Shown here: positions 38,262-50,836 of the stretch, one piece after another
Numbering within the stretch: position 1 is the stretch's first letter
Layout: every line of letters begins with the position of its first letter
NCBI RefSeq assembly: GCF_003086775.1
Contig: NZ_CP026001.1
Location: 4,430,125 to 4,494,124 of the forward strand
Reading direction: 5' to 3'
From: Stenotrophomonas sp. ZAC14D1_NAIMI4_1
GTDB taxonomy: Bacteria; Pseudomonadota; Gammaproteobacteria; Xanthomonadales; Xanthomonadaceae
Length of the DNA: 64,000 nt
Program-made: the position numbers and the translations under genes
Notes under the pieces: model-generated
What the model was told of the DNA's origin: nothing
What the model saw: only the letters and a program-made list of their open reading frames with translations
The model's database searches: none

Positions 38262-38358
38262 GGAGCACTCCGGGAAAGGGGTGATCGCAACTTACGCGCT
38301 CGCGGCGATGGCGACAATCGGCTGGAGGTCACGGGGTCGGCAGGCAGCGACCGCTCTG

Positions 38359-38382
38359 GTAGCTGCCCACCCTGGTGGGCAG
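38359..38382 (+). repeat. SMAG single unit
   Basis: GTAG at 38359-38362 followed by CTGCCCACC-CT-GGTGGGCAG. It lies between the DUF885 gene and the lipoprotein gene at 38405. Confidence 0.75.
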
Positions 38383-38404
38383 CGTTCGGGGCAAGGGCTG
38401 TCGA

Positions 38405-38773
38405 TCAGCTGCAGCGCTCGCCGGCCTTGGCAATGACTGCCGCACTGGCGTCCCTTGCCTTCAGCCGTTGAAGCAACCCGTCGCACGCCAGACGCTCGCC
38501 CGGCCGTTCCGCGTAGATCAGAAGCTCGCCGGCCCGATCCACGCCATCCAGGTAGAGCACCCGACAATCACCGGCGCTGGTATGGATTTTCATGGCGCGA
38601 ATGTCTGTGGTCTGCTCGCCGGTGCCCGTCGCGCCCTCGCACATCCCCCCGTAGTAGGCACCGCTCATGAGCGCGAAAACAGGTTTCGCCTGCAGCTCAC
38701 CCAGGCGATCACTGCTGTTGCAGGCCGCCAAAGCTGATGCTGTGCCAAGCAGGACGAGAAGTTCAGGTCGCAT
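38405..38773 (-). CDS. Small lipoprotein (hypothetical)
   Basis: A 122-residue protein with lipobox LAAC (Cys17) and a compact mature domain with four further Cys. It has no recognised family. ATG 38773 gives the signal peptide directly; it lies four bases after the stop of the upstream 116-residue gene, so the two are probably one operon. Base composition is a little below that of the neighbours. Confidence 0.62.
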   Translation of the reverse strand: MRPELLVLLGTASALAACNSSDRLGELQAKPVFALMSGAYYGGMCEGATGTGEQTTDIRAMKIHTSAGDCRVLYLDGVDRAGELLIYAERPGERLACDGLLQRLKARDASAAVIAKAGERCS

Positions 38774-38777
38774 GGAT

Positions 38778-39128
38778 TTACCTGATACCAGGCGGGATGT
38801 TGATGACCTGCTCATCCGACCAGCGACGGATCAGAAGATCGACATCGTGATCAAATGAATCACTCCGGGTGATGTGCTTTCTGACATCGCCAGCCATCAC
38901 CTGATCAGGATCCAGGAAGGACAGGTCAACCAGCTTCAACAGCAGATCCTTGCTTGGAGACCGTCTCAACCACCACTGGAAGACGCTGTTTCTGTCGTGT
39001 TCCGACGAGCTCTCCATCCCCGGCGTGTATGTGGAGATGAGTTGATCGATCACCTCATCGGGCAACAGGTTGTACTCCTGCCATTTGGCAGGGAACTCCA
39101 TCAGTTTCAAGTACGCGCGCTTGTCCAT
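38778..39128 (-). CDS. Hypothetical cytosolic protein (116 aa), lower GC
   Basis: A soluble helical protein (MDKRAYLKLMEFPAKWQEYN at the start, WSDEQVINIPPGIR at the end). GGGGAGGAAA precedes ATG 39128, deciding the start. GC is near 53% in places against about 67% around it, and Asn, Ser and Lys codons are more frequent, which suggests transfer. The pairing with a small lipoprotein recalls orphan immunity genes, but no toxin is adjacent and no family is recognised. Confidence 0.62.
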   Translation of the reverse strand: MDKRAYLKLMEFPAKWQEYNLLPDEVIDQLISTYTPGMESSSEHDRNSVFQWWLRRSPSKDLLLKLVDLSFLDPDQVMAGDVRKHITRSDSFDHDVDLLIRRWSDEQVINIPPGIR

Positions 39129-39177
39129 CAATTTCCTCCCCAGGATGGTGGGCCAATGACCTCGATGAGCGCCGCAC

Positions 39178-39693
39178 CTACAACGCAATGGTTTCGCTGC
39201 ACCCACCGCGCTCACGGCATTCCTGCAGCGCGCACTCGCCGGCGGCTTCGGCATCGTCCAGCGCGGTCAGGTCGAAGGTCGCCTGGTCCTCGCCCAGCAC
39301 GTACATCACCGGGTAATCCCACACATCATTGCGGCGGGTGCCTTCCACGATCAACCGGGCGCGCCCCTGTGGCCCTTCCAGGCCGACAACCAGGCCCAGA
39401 TCACGCTCGCCATTGACGGTTATCTGCGTGATGCTCAGCGGTATCGCATCGGCAAGCAGTGGCTCGCCAAGCACCTGTGCCACTTCAATGCTGCAACCCG
39501 CGCGACGCAACGCTTCCTGCATCGGTGGGCTTTCGCGTACGGCCTCGCTCCAGCGCAGCACGCTCCAGATGATGATGCCGCCGCCCACGCCCAGCAACAG
39601 CAGGACAGACAGCGGTATCGCCCAGCGCCAGTGGCGACGCCACCAGCCGGCGCTGGCCGGCCGATAGCCCGGGATCGGGGTTGGCTTTTGCAT
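39178..39693 (-). CDS. Cytochrome oxidase assembly factor 1 (Coa1)-like protein
   Basis: A 171-residue protein with one membrane helix (WAIPLSVLLLLGVGGGIIIW) and a periplasmic domain resembling Coa1/DUF1783: SEAVRESPPMQEALRRAGC, then VLGEPLL and VNGERDLGLVVGLEGPQG. AAGGAG precedes ATG 39693. In mitochondria Coa1 helps Cox1 assembly; bacterial members are uncharacterised. No cytochrome oxidase genes lie nearby. Confidence 0.7.
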   Translation of the reverse strand: MQKPTPIPGYRPASAGWWRRHWRWAIPLSVLLLLGVGGGIIIWSVLRWSEAVRESPPMQEALRRAGCSIEVAQVLGEPLLADAIPLSITQITVNGERDLGLVVGLEGPQGRARLIVEGTRRNDVWDYPVMYVLGEDQATFDLTALDDAEAAGECALQECRERGGCSETIAL

Positions 39694-39718
39694 CGGCGGG
39701 CTCCTTCCCGTGCGTCCG

Positions 39719-42792
<3,074 letters not shown>

Positions 42793-42903
42793 GGCGTCGG
42801 CTCGGGGTTGGGAAGGAACCTGAAGTCTAGTGCGTGAGTTGGCTTGGCACCGTCATGGTGGGCCGGTAACCTCGCCACTCCCTCGAAACGCAGCATCCCC
42901 CGC

Positions 42904-43530
42904 ATGAGCGCAAACCGTCTGCCGCCCTCCCCGCTGTCCAACCTGATCTTCGCCTCGCGCTGGCTGCAGCTGCCGCTGTACCTGGGCCTGATCGTGGCGC
43001 AGTGCGTCTATGTATTCCTGTTCGGCAAGGAACTGTGGCACCTGATCACGCATTCGGTGTCGATGGGCGAGCAGCAGATCATGCTGATCGTGCTGGGCCT
43101 GATCGACGTTGTGATGATTTCCAACCTGCTGGTGATGGTCATCGTGGGCGGCTACGAGACCTTCGTGTCGCGCCTGCGCCTGGAGAACCACCCGGACCAG
43201 CCGGAGTGGCTGAGCCACGTCAACGCCAGCGTGCTGAAAGTGAAGCTGGCGATGGCGATCATCGGCATCTCCTCGATCCACCTGCTGAAGACGTTCATCG
43301 GTACCGGCGCCCTGGGCGGCATTCCGCTGTGCCCGCCGGAGCGCATGGCCACCGCTGCAGCCAACATCGGCGAACAGACCTGCGCCACCCTCACCGCCGA
43401 AGGCGTGCTGTGGCAGACCATCATCCACTGCGTGTTCATCCTGTCGGCCATCGGCATCGCCTGGACCGACAAGCTGATGTCGGCCGGCCACGACAAGGCC
43501 GAGGGCCACGCCAAGCCCGCCGGGCATTGA
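42904..43530 (+). CDS. YqhA/UPF0114 (TIGR00645) membrane protein
   Basis: A 208-residue protein with three or four membrane helices: [39 protein letters not shown], the conserved [30 protein letters not shown] and [20 protein letters not shown]. This is the full TIGR00645 pattern. ATG 42904 follows the upstream repeats. Function is unknown in all species. It is followed by two strong hairpins. Confidence 0.9.
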   Translation: MSANRLPPSPLSNLIFASRWLQLPLYLGLIVAQCVYVFLFGKELWHLITHSVSMGEQQIMLIVLGLIDVVMISNLLVMVIVGGYETFVSRLRLENHPDQPEWLSHVNASVLKVKLAMAIIGISSIHLLKTFIGTGALGGIPLCPPERMATAAANIGEQTCATLTAEGVLWQTIIHCVFILSAIGIAWTDKLMSAGHDKAEGHAKPAGH

Positions 43531-43538
43531 CCTGACAA

Positions 43539-43569
43539 GGCGATGGCGACACCTGATGTCGCCATCGCC
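43539..43569 (+). terminator. Perfect 13-bp hairpin after yqhA-like gene
   Basis: GGCGATGGCGACA (43539-43551) and TGTCGCCATCGCC (43557-43569) pair without mismatch over loop CCTGA. No T-run follows, so it may be a Rho-assisted or stability hairpin rather than a classic terminator. Confidence 0.6.
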
Positions 43570-43574
43570 CCTGC

Positions 43575-43598
43575 CCCACCCTTGTACGCAAGGGTGGG
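43575..43598 (+). terminator. Second hairpin, CCCACCCTTG/CAAGGGTGGG
   Basis: A 10-bp perfect stem with tetraloop TACG, six bases after the first hairpin. The two tandem stems separate the YqhA-like gene from the TonB-domain gene. Confidence 0.55.
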
Positions 43599-43728
43599 CG
43601 GGATGCTAGATTGCACGCTCGCCGTTGCCGGCGGCGGCGTCGGGAAACGCCAGCCGCCACGCCCGGACACCGGTCCCGGCCATGCAGATCCACGGCTTAC
43701 GTAACGTCGTCTTCTAAAGGGGAGCAGG

Positions 43729-44733
43729 ATGTCGCACGTCGCAATGAACGCTGCCGCGCGCCGGTGGATACCGGTTGCCCTGGCACTGGCACTGGCCGCC
43801 TGTTCGGGCAAGGAAGAAACGCCGGCACCGGCCGCCGACGGCGCTGCCGCGCCCGCCGCCACGCCTGCCGCACCCGCCGTGGCGGCCAAGGTGCAGTCGA
43901 TGGGCACCGAGCAGCTGCGCGATTCGGCCAGCCGCGCCTTGGCCGAGAACCGCATGTACGCGCCGGCCGGCGACAACGCCATCGAGTACTACCTGGCACT
44001 GCGCGACAAGACGCCGGACGACGCCTCGGTGAAGAGCGCGCTGACCGACCTGCTGCCCTACACCCTGATTGCCGCCGAGCAGCACCTGGGCCGCGAGGAC
44101 TTCACCGAAGCCCAGCGCCTGGTGGCGCTGATCGAGAAGGTGGACCCGTCCGCGCCGGCCCTGCCGCGCCTGAAGGAAGGCCTGACCAAGGGCGTGCAGG
44201 TGGCTGCCAAGCGCACCGAGGACGAGACCGCCAAGGTCAAGAAAGATGCCGAGGACCGCGCCAAGCAGCTGGTTGAACAGCAGCGCCTGGCCGACCAGCG
44301 CAACAAGGAAGCCGAAGCGGCCAAGCAGATTGCCGCCCAGCAGGATGCAGCCCGCCGCGACAGCGAGCGCCAGGACGCCGAACGCCAGGCCGCCGCCCGC
44401 CGCGAGGCCGAACAGAAGCAGCAGCAGGCCGCTGCCCAGCAGGCCAGCGCCGCGCGTGCCGCCGCGGCCACCGCCGCGCCGACCCTGCGCCCGGTCAGCA
44501 CCCCGGCCCCGCGTTACCCGGCCGAGGCCCTGCGCTCGAGCACCTCGGGCGAAGTGCTGGTGGAAATCACCGTCGGCACCGATGGCTCGGTGACCAACGC
44601 CCGCGTGCTGCGCGCCACGCCGTCGCGCGTTTTCGACCGCGAAGCGCTCAATGCGGTCAAGCGCTGGCGCTTCGAGCCGGTGGGCGCCCCGGTCACCACC
44701 CGCCGCACGCTGGTGTTCGCCCCGGGCGGTTGA
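43729..44733 (+). CDS. Lipoprotein with TonB C-terminal domain
   Basis: A 334-residue protein. The N-terminus is a lipoprotein signal (lipobox LAAC, Cys25, Ser at +2). An Ala/Pro linker and a helical domain follow. A long charged coiled coil (about residues 160-245, rich in Ala, Gln, Arg and Glu) leads to a TonB C-terminal domain (PRYPAEALRSSTSGEVLVEI, then VLRATPSRVFDREALNAVKR). Normal TonB is held by an inner-membrane helix; here the anchor is a lipid. AAGGGGAGCAGG precedes the ATG. No exbB/exbD genes are adjacent. Confidence 0.82.
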   Translation: MSHVAMNAAARRWIPVALALALAACSGKEETPAPAADGAAAPAATPAAPAVAAKVQSMGTEQLRDSASRALAENRMYAPAGDNAIEYYLALRDKTPDDASVKSALTDLLPYTLIAAEQHLGREDFTEAQRLVALIEKVDPSAPALPRLKEGLTKGVQVAAKRTEDETAKVKKDAEDRAKQLVEQQRLADQRNKEAEAAKQIAAQQDAARRDSERQDAERQAAARREAEQKQQQAAAQQASAARAAAATAAPTLRPVSTPAPRYPAEALRSSTSGEVLVEITVGTDGSVTNARVLRATPSRVFDREALNAVKRWRFEPVGAPVTTRRTLVFAPGG

Positions 44734-44743
44734 TGCCCCCAGG

Positions 44744-44766
44744 GTAGCGCCGGGCCACGCCCGGCG
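44744..44766 (+). repeat. SMAG single unit
   Basis: GTAG then GCCGGGC-CAC-GCCCGGC, 11 bases after the stop of the TonB-domain gene. Confidence 0.75.
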
Positions 44767-44779
44767 AGAGGTCATCATC

Positions 44780-44803
44780 AAGGCCCGGAGCGATCCGGGC
44801 CTT
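44780..44803. terminator. Hairpin terminator between convergent genes
   Basis: AAGGCCCGG (44780-44788) pairs with CCGGGCCTT (44795-44803) over a 6-base loop and is followed by GTGCGTTT. It can end transcripts from the TonB-domain gene and, read backwards, from the 84-residue gene. Confidence 0.7.
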
Positions 44804-44810
44804 GTGCGTT

Positions 44811-45065
44811 TCAGCGCCCCCCGTCGATCAATCGCTGCAGCGCCGGATCGCGCGCCGCCAGTACCTGGAAAAGGCCGAGCGCGTGCAATGCCGGCAGCAG
44901 CTCGCGCAGATCGGCCTCGGCTGCGGCACGGGTGGCAGTGCTGCCGGCCGGATCCTGCCAGTCGCGCACGCTGGCGAGGAAGGCGCCGACGCTGCCCTTG
45001 CGCACGGTCAGGCCGTGCACCTGCACGTCGTCCTGATGATCGGGAAGGATGTCCTGCGGTTTCAT
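44811..45065 (-). CDS. Hypothetical protein (84 aa)
   Basis: A small acidic soluble protein, MKPQDILPDHQDDVQVHGLT at the N-terminus, mostly helical afterwards (AAAEADLRELLPALHALGLF). AAGGAG lies upstream of ATG 45065, so the longer antisense-like frame is rejected. It is divergent from the AraC gene and may be its target. Family not recognised. Confidence 0.62.
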   Translation of the reverse strand: MKPQDILPDHQDDVQVHGLTVRKGSVGAFLASVRDWQDPAGSTATRAAAEADLRELLPALHALGLFQVLAARDPALQRLIDGGR

Positions 45066-45119
45066 GGGAGTGGGCTCCTTGGGATGAACCGCCAGTGTCA
45101 GGCTTGCGGGGCGGCCGTT

Positions 45120-45149
45120 CTGCCGTATAACTGCCACTTCATATGGCAG
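45120..45149. promoter_or_regulatory. Inverted repeat over the AraC gene start
   Basis: CTGCCGTAT at 45120-45128 and ATATGGCAG at 45141-45149 match in 8 of 9 positions as an inverted repeat with a 12-base spacer. The right arm covers the ATG of the AraC-type gene, so occupancy would block both transcription and translation start. Suggests autoregulation. Confidence 0.4.
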
Positions 45150-45931
45150 ATCAGCCAATCCAGGCACCGTTGATCGATCCCGCGCTGGCCGATGCGGCTG
45201 CGGGGCCGTGGCTGCTGGGCGCACAGCTGGCGATGGAGGGCACGCGCCGCACGCCGCGCCACCAGCACGCACGCGGGCAGTTGCTGGGCGCGCGCCACGG
45301 CCTGCTGCGCATCGAAGCGGGCGACCAGCACTGGCTGCTGCCGGCAGGGCACGTCGCGTGGATACCGCCTGGCCTGCCGCATGCATTGGCCAGCCTCGGC
45401 GTCTTCGATGGCTGGAGCCTGTACTTCAGTGCTGCCGCCTGCAACGCACTGCCCACGGCGGCGCGCGTGTTCCAGCCCAGCGTACTGCTGCAGGCGGCCG
45501 TGCCCCGCGCGCTGCAGTGGCAGCTCGGTGCATTGGGGGATGCGCAGTCGAGGTTGGCAGGGGTCATCGCCGACGAGATCGCCGCGGGTCGTCCGTTACC
45601 GCTGGCGCTGCCGCAGCCACGCGACCGCCGCTTGCGGCGCATTGCCGCCGCGCTGGCCCGCGCTCCGCATGACCGGCGCAACGTGGAGGAATGGGCCGCC
45701 GCCAGCGGCCTGTCCGGCCGCAGCCTGGCTCGCCACTGGTTGGCCGAAACGGGCATGCCGCTCAGCCACTGGCGGCAGCGACTGCGCGTGCTGCTGGCGC
45801 TGCCCCGCCTGCTGGCCGGGGAAACGGTCATCGAGGTTGCGCTGTCGATGGGCTATGACACGCCCAGTGCGTTCATTGCCGTGTTCAAGCGCGAGATGGG
45901 GGTGACACCGGCGCGCTATGGCGTGGGGTGA
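45143..45931 (+). CDS. AraC family transcriptional regulator
   Basis: A 262-residue regulator. The N-terminal cupin-like sensor (TPRHQHARGQLLGARHGLLR, then LLPAGHVAWIPPGLPHAL) is followed by two helix-turn-helix units (VEEWAAASGLSGRSLARHWL and VIEVALSMGYDTPSAFIAVF). The C-terminal KREMGVTPARYGVG is the family end. It is divergent from the 84-residue gene. The ligand is unknown. Confidence 0.9.
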   Translation: MADQPIQAPLIDPALADAAAGPWLLGAQLAMEGTRRTPRHQHARGQLLGARHGLLRIEAGDQHWLLPAGHVAWIPPGLPHALASLGVFDGWSLYFSAAACNALPTAARVFQPSVLLQAAVPRALQWQLGALGDAQSRLAGVIADEIAAGRPLPLALPQPRDRRLRRIAAALARAPHDRRNVEEWAAASGLSGRSLARHWLAETGMPLSHWRQRLRVLLALPRLLAGETVIEVALSMGYDTPSAFIAVFKREMGVTPARYGVG

Positions 45932-45958
45932 AGCCCGTCATGGCGGATCGGAAGACAA

Positions 45959-45983
45959 CGAGGCCCGGCATGACCGGGCCTCG
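45959..45983. terminator. Bidirectional hairpin between convergent genes
   Basis: CGAGGCCCGG (45959-45968) and CCGGGCCTCG (45974-45983) form a 10-bp perfect stem with loop CATGA. On the minus strand it is followed by TTGTCTT. It separates the AraC gene and the ABC permease gene. Confidence 0.65.
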
Positions 45984-45993
45984 CTGTACCTCC

Positions 45994-46015
45994 GCCGGGC
46001 GCGGCCCGGCGCTAC
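45994..46015 (-). repeat. SMAG single unit
   Basis: GCCGGGC-GCG-GCCCGGC with CTAC at 46012-46015, ten bases from the 3' end of the permease gene. Confidence 0.75.
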
Positions 46016-46024
46016 CGGCTCCGA

Positions 46025-47205
46025 TCAGCCGGAAATGGCCAGGCGCTCCTGGTGGTAACGGCGCACCGCGGCAAACCACAGGATGGCCGCCAGGCCGAGG
46101 CTGGCACCCAGGTAGACCGCCCAGATGGTCGGGGTGATCACTTCATGGCGGATCACCTTGAGCAGCATCTGGTTCTGCGACAGGAACGGCACGGCGTACT
46201 GCCACAGCTGGCTCTTCACCGGGTAGGCCATCAGCGCATAGCCCGGCAGCATCGGCAGCAGCACCAGCCAGGTCATGTGGCTCTGGGCTTCCTTCATGCT
46301 CTTGGCTGCGGCCGACAGGTAGGTCAGCAGCGAGGTGCCGATCAGCAGCATCGGCAGCATCACCAGCAGCATCTGCACCATCGAGAGGATGTTCATGTTG
46401 AGCTGGCGGCTGACGTTGCCGGAGGCGAACTGGGCACTGACCTTGAACGCGACCAGTGTCAGCAGCAGCGATACGAACCCGACCACGCAGGCGGCGCCGA
46501 TCTTGCCGCTGACGATCGCGCTGCGCGAGCCGGGGGTGGCCAGCAGCGGCTCCAGTGATTGCCGTTCGCGCTCGCCGGCGGTGGTGTCCATCACCAGATA
46601 GGCGCCGCCGATGAACGAGGTCAGGGTCAGCAGCACCGGCAGCAGCATCGACAGCATCATGCCGCGCTTGGCTTCGGTGCTGGCCATGTCCTGCGTGGCC
46701 ACATCCAGTGGCCGCGCAACCTGCGCATCGACGCCGCGGGCCATCAGGCGCAGGGCTCCCACCTGCCCGTTGTAGGTGGACAGCGCCGCCTGCAGGCGTG
46801 CCGTGGGCACCTCGGCGGCACGCCGCGTGCTATCACGGATCACCTCCACCAGCGCCGGCTCGCCATCGGCCCAGTCCTTGCCGAAATCCGCGCTGATGCG
46901 CAGTGCCACGTCGATGTCCTGGGCGCGGATCGCTTCGGCCAGGTCCTTCGGTGCCGCGGTCGCGTTCAGGCCCTGCGCGCCGAGGAAGCGGACCAGGTTC
47001 GGGGCGTGCTCGGCGCCGATGGTGGGAATGTCCAGCGGCTGTTCGATCTGGGTGCGGAAGCGGCTTTCCGACAGCTTGCCCATGCCCAGGATCAGCAGCG
47101 GGTACAGCAGCGGGCCGAACAGCAGGGTCAGCGCCAGCGTGCGGCGGTCGCGCGAGAGGTCGCGCAGTTCCTTGCGCATCACCGTCATCAGGGTCGACAT
47201 CATGC

Positions 47206-47209
<4 letters not shown>
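46025..47209 (-). CDS. ABC-2 exporter permease, NatB-like
   Basis: A 394-residue permease. Helix 1 follows a basic start (RKELRDLSRDRRTLALTLLF). A periplasmic domain of about 150 residues is followed by five helices: MLSMLLPVLLTLTSFIGGAY, the coupling segment TTAGERERQSLEPLLATPGS and later helices. This matches the NatB family (sodium or drug efflux). Its ATG overlaps the stop of the ATPase gene (ATGA). Confidence 0.88.
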
Positions 47210-47948
<739 letters not shown>

Positions 47949-47952
<4 letters not shown>

Positions 47953-49487
47953 GGGGTCCATCCGTTGAACGAGGTGAACGCCGGCACGTGGCTCAGCGTG
48001 TCCAGGCAGCGGGCATCGAGCGCCTTGGCATCCTGGGTATCAATGAACTGGCCCAGCAGGCGCGGCATGCAGCCTGCAGTGAGGGTGCCGTGGCCCTGGC
48101 CGCGTGCGACCAGCGCGCGACCGTTGGGCAGGCCCTTGAGCACCTGTTCGGCGTAGCGCGGCGGGGTAACCGGATCCAGCTCGCCGGACAGCAGCAGCAC
48201 CGGCAGGTCGCTCTTCAGCGGCGTGGTGAGCGTGGCGGCGGCCGGCTGGTGCGGCCACACCGGGCAGGCGGCGAAGAACGCACGCGCCGCTTCCGGGCCG
48301 AACAGATCATCGTCGCTTTCCGGCGGCGCCTGGTAGCGCGGCGCATCCTCGCTGCAGATGACCGACCACTGCATGCCACGGTTGATCTGGAAATCCATGC
48401 TGCGGGTCGCGCCGCGTGCCAGCGAAGCCAGCGGCGCATAGCGGCCCTGCGCTGCTTCATCGAGCACCAGCGGCAGCAGCGAGGAATACTCGGGCACGTA
48501 GGAGAAGGCGAAGGCCAGGCCGACCACGCTGTCCGGGGTCAGCACGTCCTGGCGCGGTGCGTTGGTGCCGGGGTCGCGGTAATCGACGGTGACCGGGGAG
48601 CTGCGCAGGGTCGCGGCCACTGCGCGCAGCTGTTCGCGGGTATCGACCGGGAAGCGCTTGCTGCAGGCGGCATCCTTGCGGCACTGCGCCGACTGCAGGG
48701 TGATGGCGTTGTCGAAGGTGTTGGCGAACTCGCCACCCACCACCAGGTCGTTGGGTACCACGCCGTCGATGACCAGGCTGCGGGTGTGCTGCGGGTAGGC
48801 GATCGCGTAACGCTGGGCGACGCGCGTGCCGTAGGAGCCCCCGACCAGATTCAGCTTGTCTGCGCCCAGCGCCTGGCGCACCGCGTCCAGATCAGCGATG
48901 GCCTCAGCGGTGGTGTAGAAGCGTGCATCGGCGCGCCCCTGCAGCGATGCCGCACACTGCTGCGCGTAATCGCGCATCAGCGCTTCGGTCGGCGCTGCAT
49001 CTTCGTCCATCTTCAGCGGCTTGCCGTCCGCGCCCAGGCAACTGAGCGGGTTGGAACCGCCGGTGCCACGCTGGTCGATCAGGAACACATCACGCTGCTT
49101 GCGCACCTGGCGCAGCGCGGTATCGACGATGACCGCCACTTCGCTGGCCGCCTGTCCGGGGCCACCGGCGAGGAAGAACACCGGATCGGGCTGGCCATTG
49201 CCGCTGTCATCCGATTCCAGCCAGGCAATGCGCAGGTCGATCTTGCGGCCCTCGGGGTGGGCGCGGTCTTCGGGCACCTGCAGGGTGCCGCACTGGGCTT
49301 CGACGTTCGCGCTGGCGCCGACCGTGGTCAGCGTGCACGTACGGAACTCGATCGCCCCGTAGCGCTGGCTCGGGGTGTCATTGCCGTCGGCGGCACCGGG
49401 GGCCGTTGCACTGCAGCCGGCAAGCATCGCGCCGGCAAACAGCAGGCCGGCCGATCGCCTGGCCAGTCGGAAAGGGTGTTTTTGCAT
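47949..49487 (-). CDS. Alpha/beta hydrolase lipoprotein (tripeptidyl aminopeptidase-like)
   Basis: A 512-residue exported hydrolase of the proline iminopeptidase/TAP type. It has lipobox LAGC (Cys25), oxyanion LAGGPGQAASE, DQRGTGGSN, nucleophile GGSYGTR and C-terminal acid GELDPVTPP and His in GQGHGT. Cys pairs suggest disulfides. Such enzymes trim N-terminal peptides. The stop overlaps the start of the NatA-like gene, so hydrolase and exporter form one operon, which links peptide processing and export. Confidence 0.85.
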
Positions 49488-49605
49488 CGTGCTTGATTCC
49501 CCTGGAGGACGTTCCTGTCAACCACGACGCGGCGCCGTGGCAGATGTGACCAACTCTGCGAACAAACTTACACGGCCCCGGCGCTGGCGGCGATGGGCAA
49601 CCGCG

Positions 49606-50766
49606 CTAGGCCATTACAGCCGCCGCCACCAGCCGGTCGCGGCCTTCGGCTTTTGCCCGGTACAGCGCGCTGTCGGCGCGGGCGATCAGGCCGGCCAGGT
49701 CGGTGTGGCCGTCATCCATGGCCAGGCCGATGCTGGCGGTGACCGCCACCGGGCCGGTACCGAGCGGCGCGGGCCGTTGCTGCAGTGCATGACGGATGAC
49801 CGTGGCCAGGCGCTCCGCTTCGCCGGCACTGCCGGGCAGCAGCAACAGGAATTCCTCGCCGCCATAGCGGCTGAGCAGGTGCACGTGGCCGCGTGCGCAG
49901 TGCTCCAGCACGCCGGTGAAATGCTGCAGCACCTGGTCACCGGCCAGATGCCCCCAGCGGTCATTGATGGCCTTGAAGTGATCCACGTCGAGCAGCAGCA
50001 CTGCCAGAGGGCGCTGCTGGCGACGCACCTGCTGCAGCTGGTCGGACCCATCGGCCAGCACCGCGCTGCGGTTGAGCAGGCCGGTGAGGCCATCGGTGCG
50101 GGCGGCGCGGCGCAGGTCCACCAGCAGGCGCTCCAGCAGCAGCAGGACCAGCGCGAAGCAGCGCGCCAGTTCCAGCATCACCCCGGCCAGGTAGGTCAGG
50201 AACATCGGCGAGCCCGCCCGCATGATGTCTCCGCCCGCGTCGGCATCGGCCGGCAGGAACAGGCGCACGATGTAGACCAGCACTTCGGCCAGGAACACGG
50301 CGGCGGCCAGGCGGCAGCTGATGCGCTGCGCCGGTGGCGCGTGGCGCAGCAGCAGCGCGGCGATCCAGCCATTGATGACGATCGCGAACACGCTGAACAC
50401 GTGCAGGCGCACGTCCAGGCTGGGCCATGGCACCAGGAACAGGAAGATGCCGGCCATGAACGCACCGGCCAGACCCAGCGCGCGCCACAGCGGCATCGGC
50501 TGGCCCAGGTGCAGGGCCATGCCGCGCAGCATCAGCACGCTTGAGGCCGCCATGGCCGCATTGCCACCGAGGATGGCCGGTACCTGCGGCAACCAGGGGC
50601 GCAGCCCCATCAGGATCACGCCCAGGGTGAGCAGCCACAGGCTGGCCGTCCACAGGCGCAGCACCGGCTGCCCACGCAGCACCACCAGCAGCAGCGAGAA
50701 GCCCGTGGCGATGCCGATGCACAGCAGCAGGCCAAGTACGCCGATGGTGGGAAGGTCCAGGGACAT
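49606..50766 (-). CDS. Membrane-anchored diguanylate cyclase
   Basis: A 386-residue protein with seven or so N-terminal helices (1-215) and a C-terminal GGDEF domain (221-386) with RTDGLTGLLNR, LLLDVDHFKAINDRWGH and active site GGEEF (302-306). The product is cyclic-di-GMP. The inhibitory RxxD motif is absent: the aligned residues 293-296 are GHVH. It is not in an operon with the pilus genes but lies next to them. Confidence 0.9.
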   Translation of the reverse strand: MSLDLPTIGVLGLLLCIGIATGFSLLLVVLRGQPVLRLWTASLWLLTLGVILMGLRPWLPQVPAILGGNAAMAASSVLMLRGMALHLGQPMPLWRALGLAGAFMAGIFLFLVPWPSLDVRLHVFSVFAIVINGWIAALLLRHAPPAQRISCRLAAAVFLAEVLVYIVRLFLPADADAGGDIMRAGSPMFLTYLAGVMLELARCFALVLLLLERLLVDLRRAARTDGLTGLLNRSAVLADGSDQLQQVRRQQRPLAVLLLDVDHFKAINDRWGHLAGDQVLQHFTGVLEHCARGHVHLLSRYGGEEFLLLLPGSAGEAERLATVIRHALQQRPAPLGTGPVAVTASIGLAMDDGHTDLAGLIARADSALYRAKAEGRDRLVAAAVMA

Positions 50767-50836
50767 GCGGTCCGTGCGTGCCAGATGATGCCCGCATCCT
50801 ATCGCGTTCCAGCCAGTGCGCCATGACAGCGGCGCG

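Noticed and set aside
36015..38471. Plus-strand open frame of 818 codons
   Set aside because: Antisense to the DUF885 gene; the amino-acid mix is typical of reversed GC-rich code.
38405..39128. Toxin-antitoxin pair
   Set aside because: One protein is a lipoprotein and the other resembles no antitoxin fold; kept only as a possible transferred pair.
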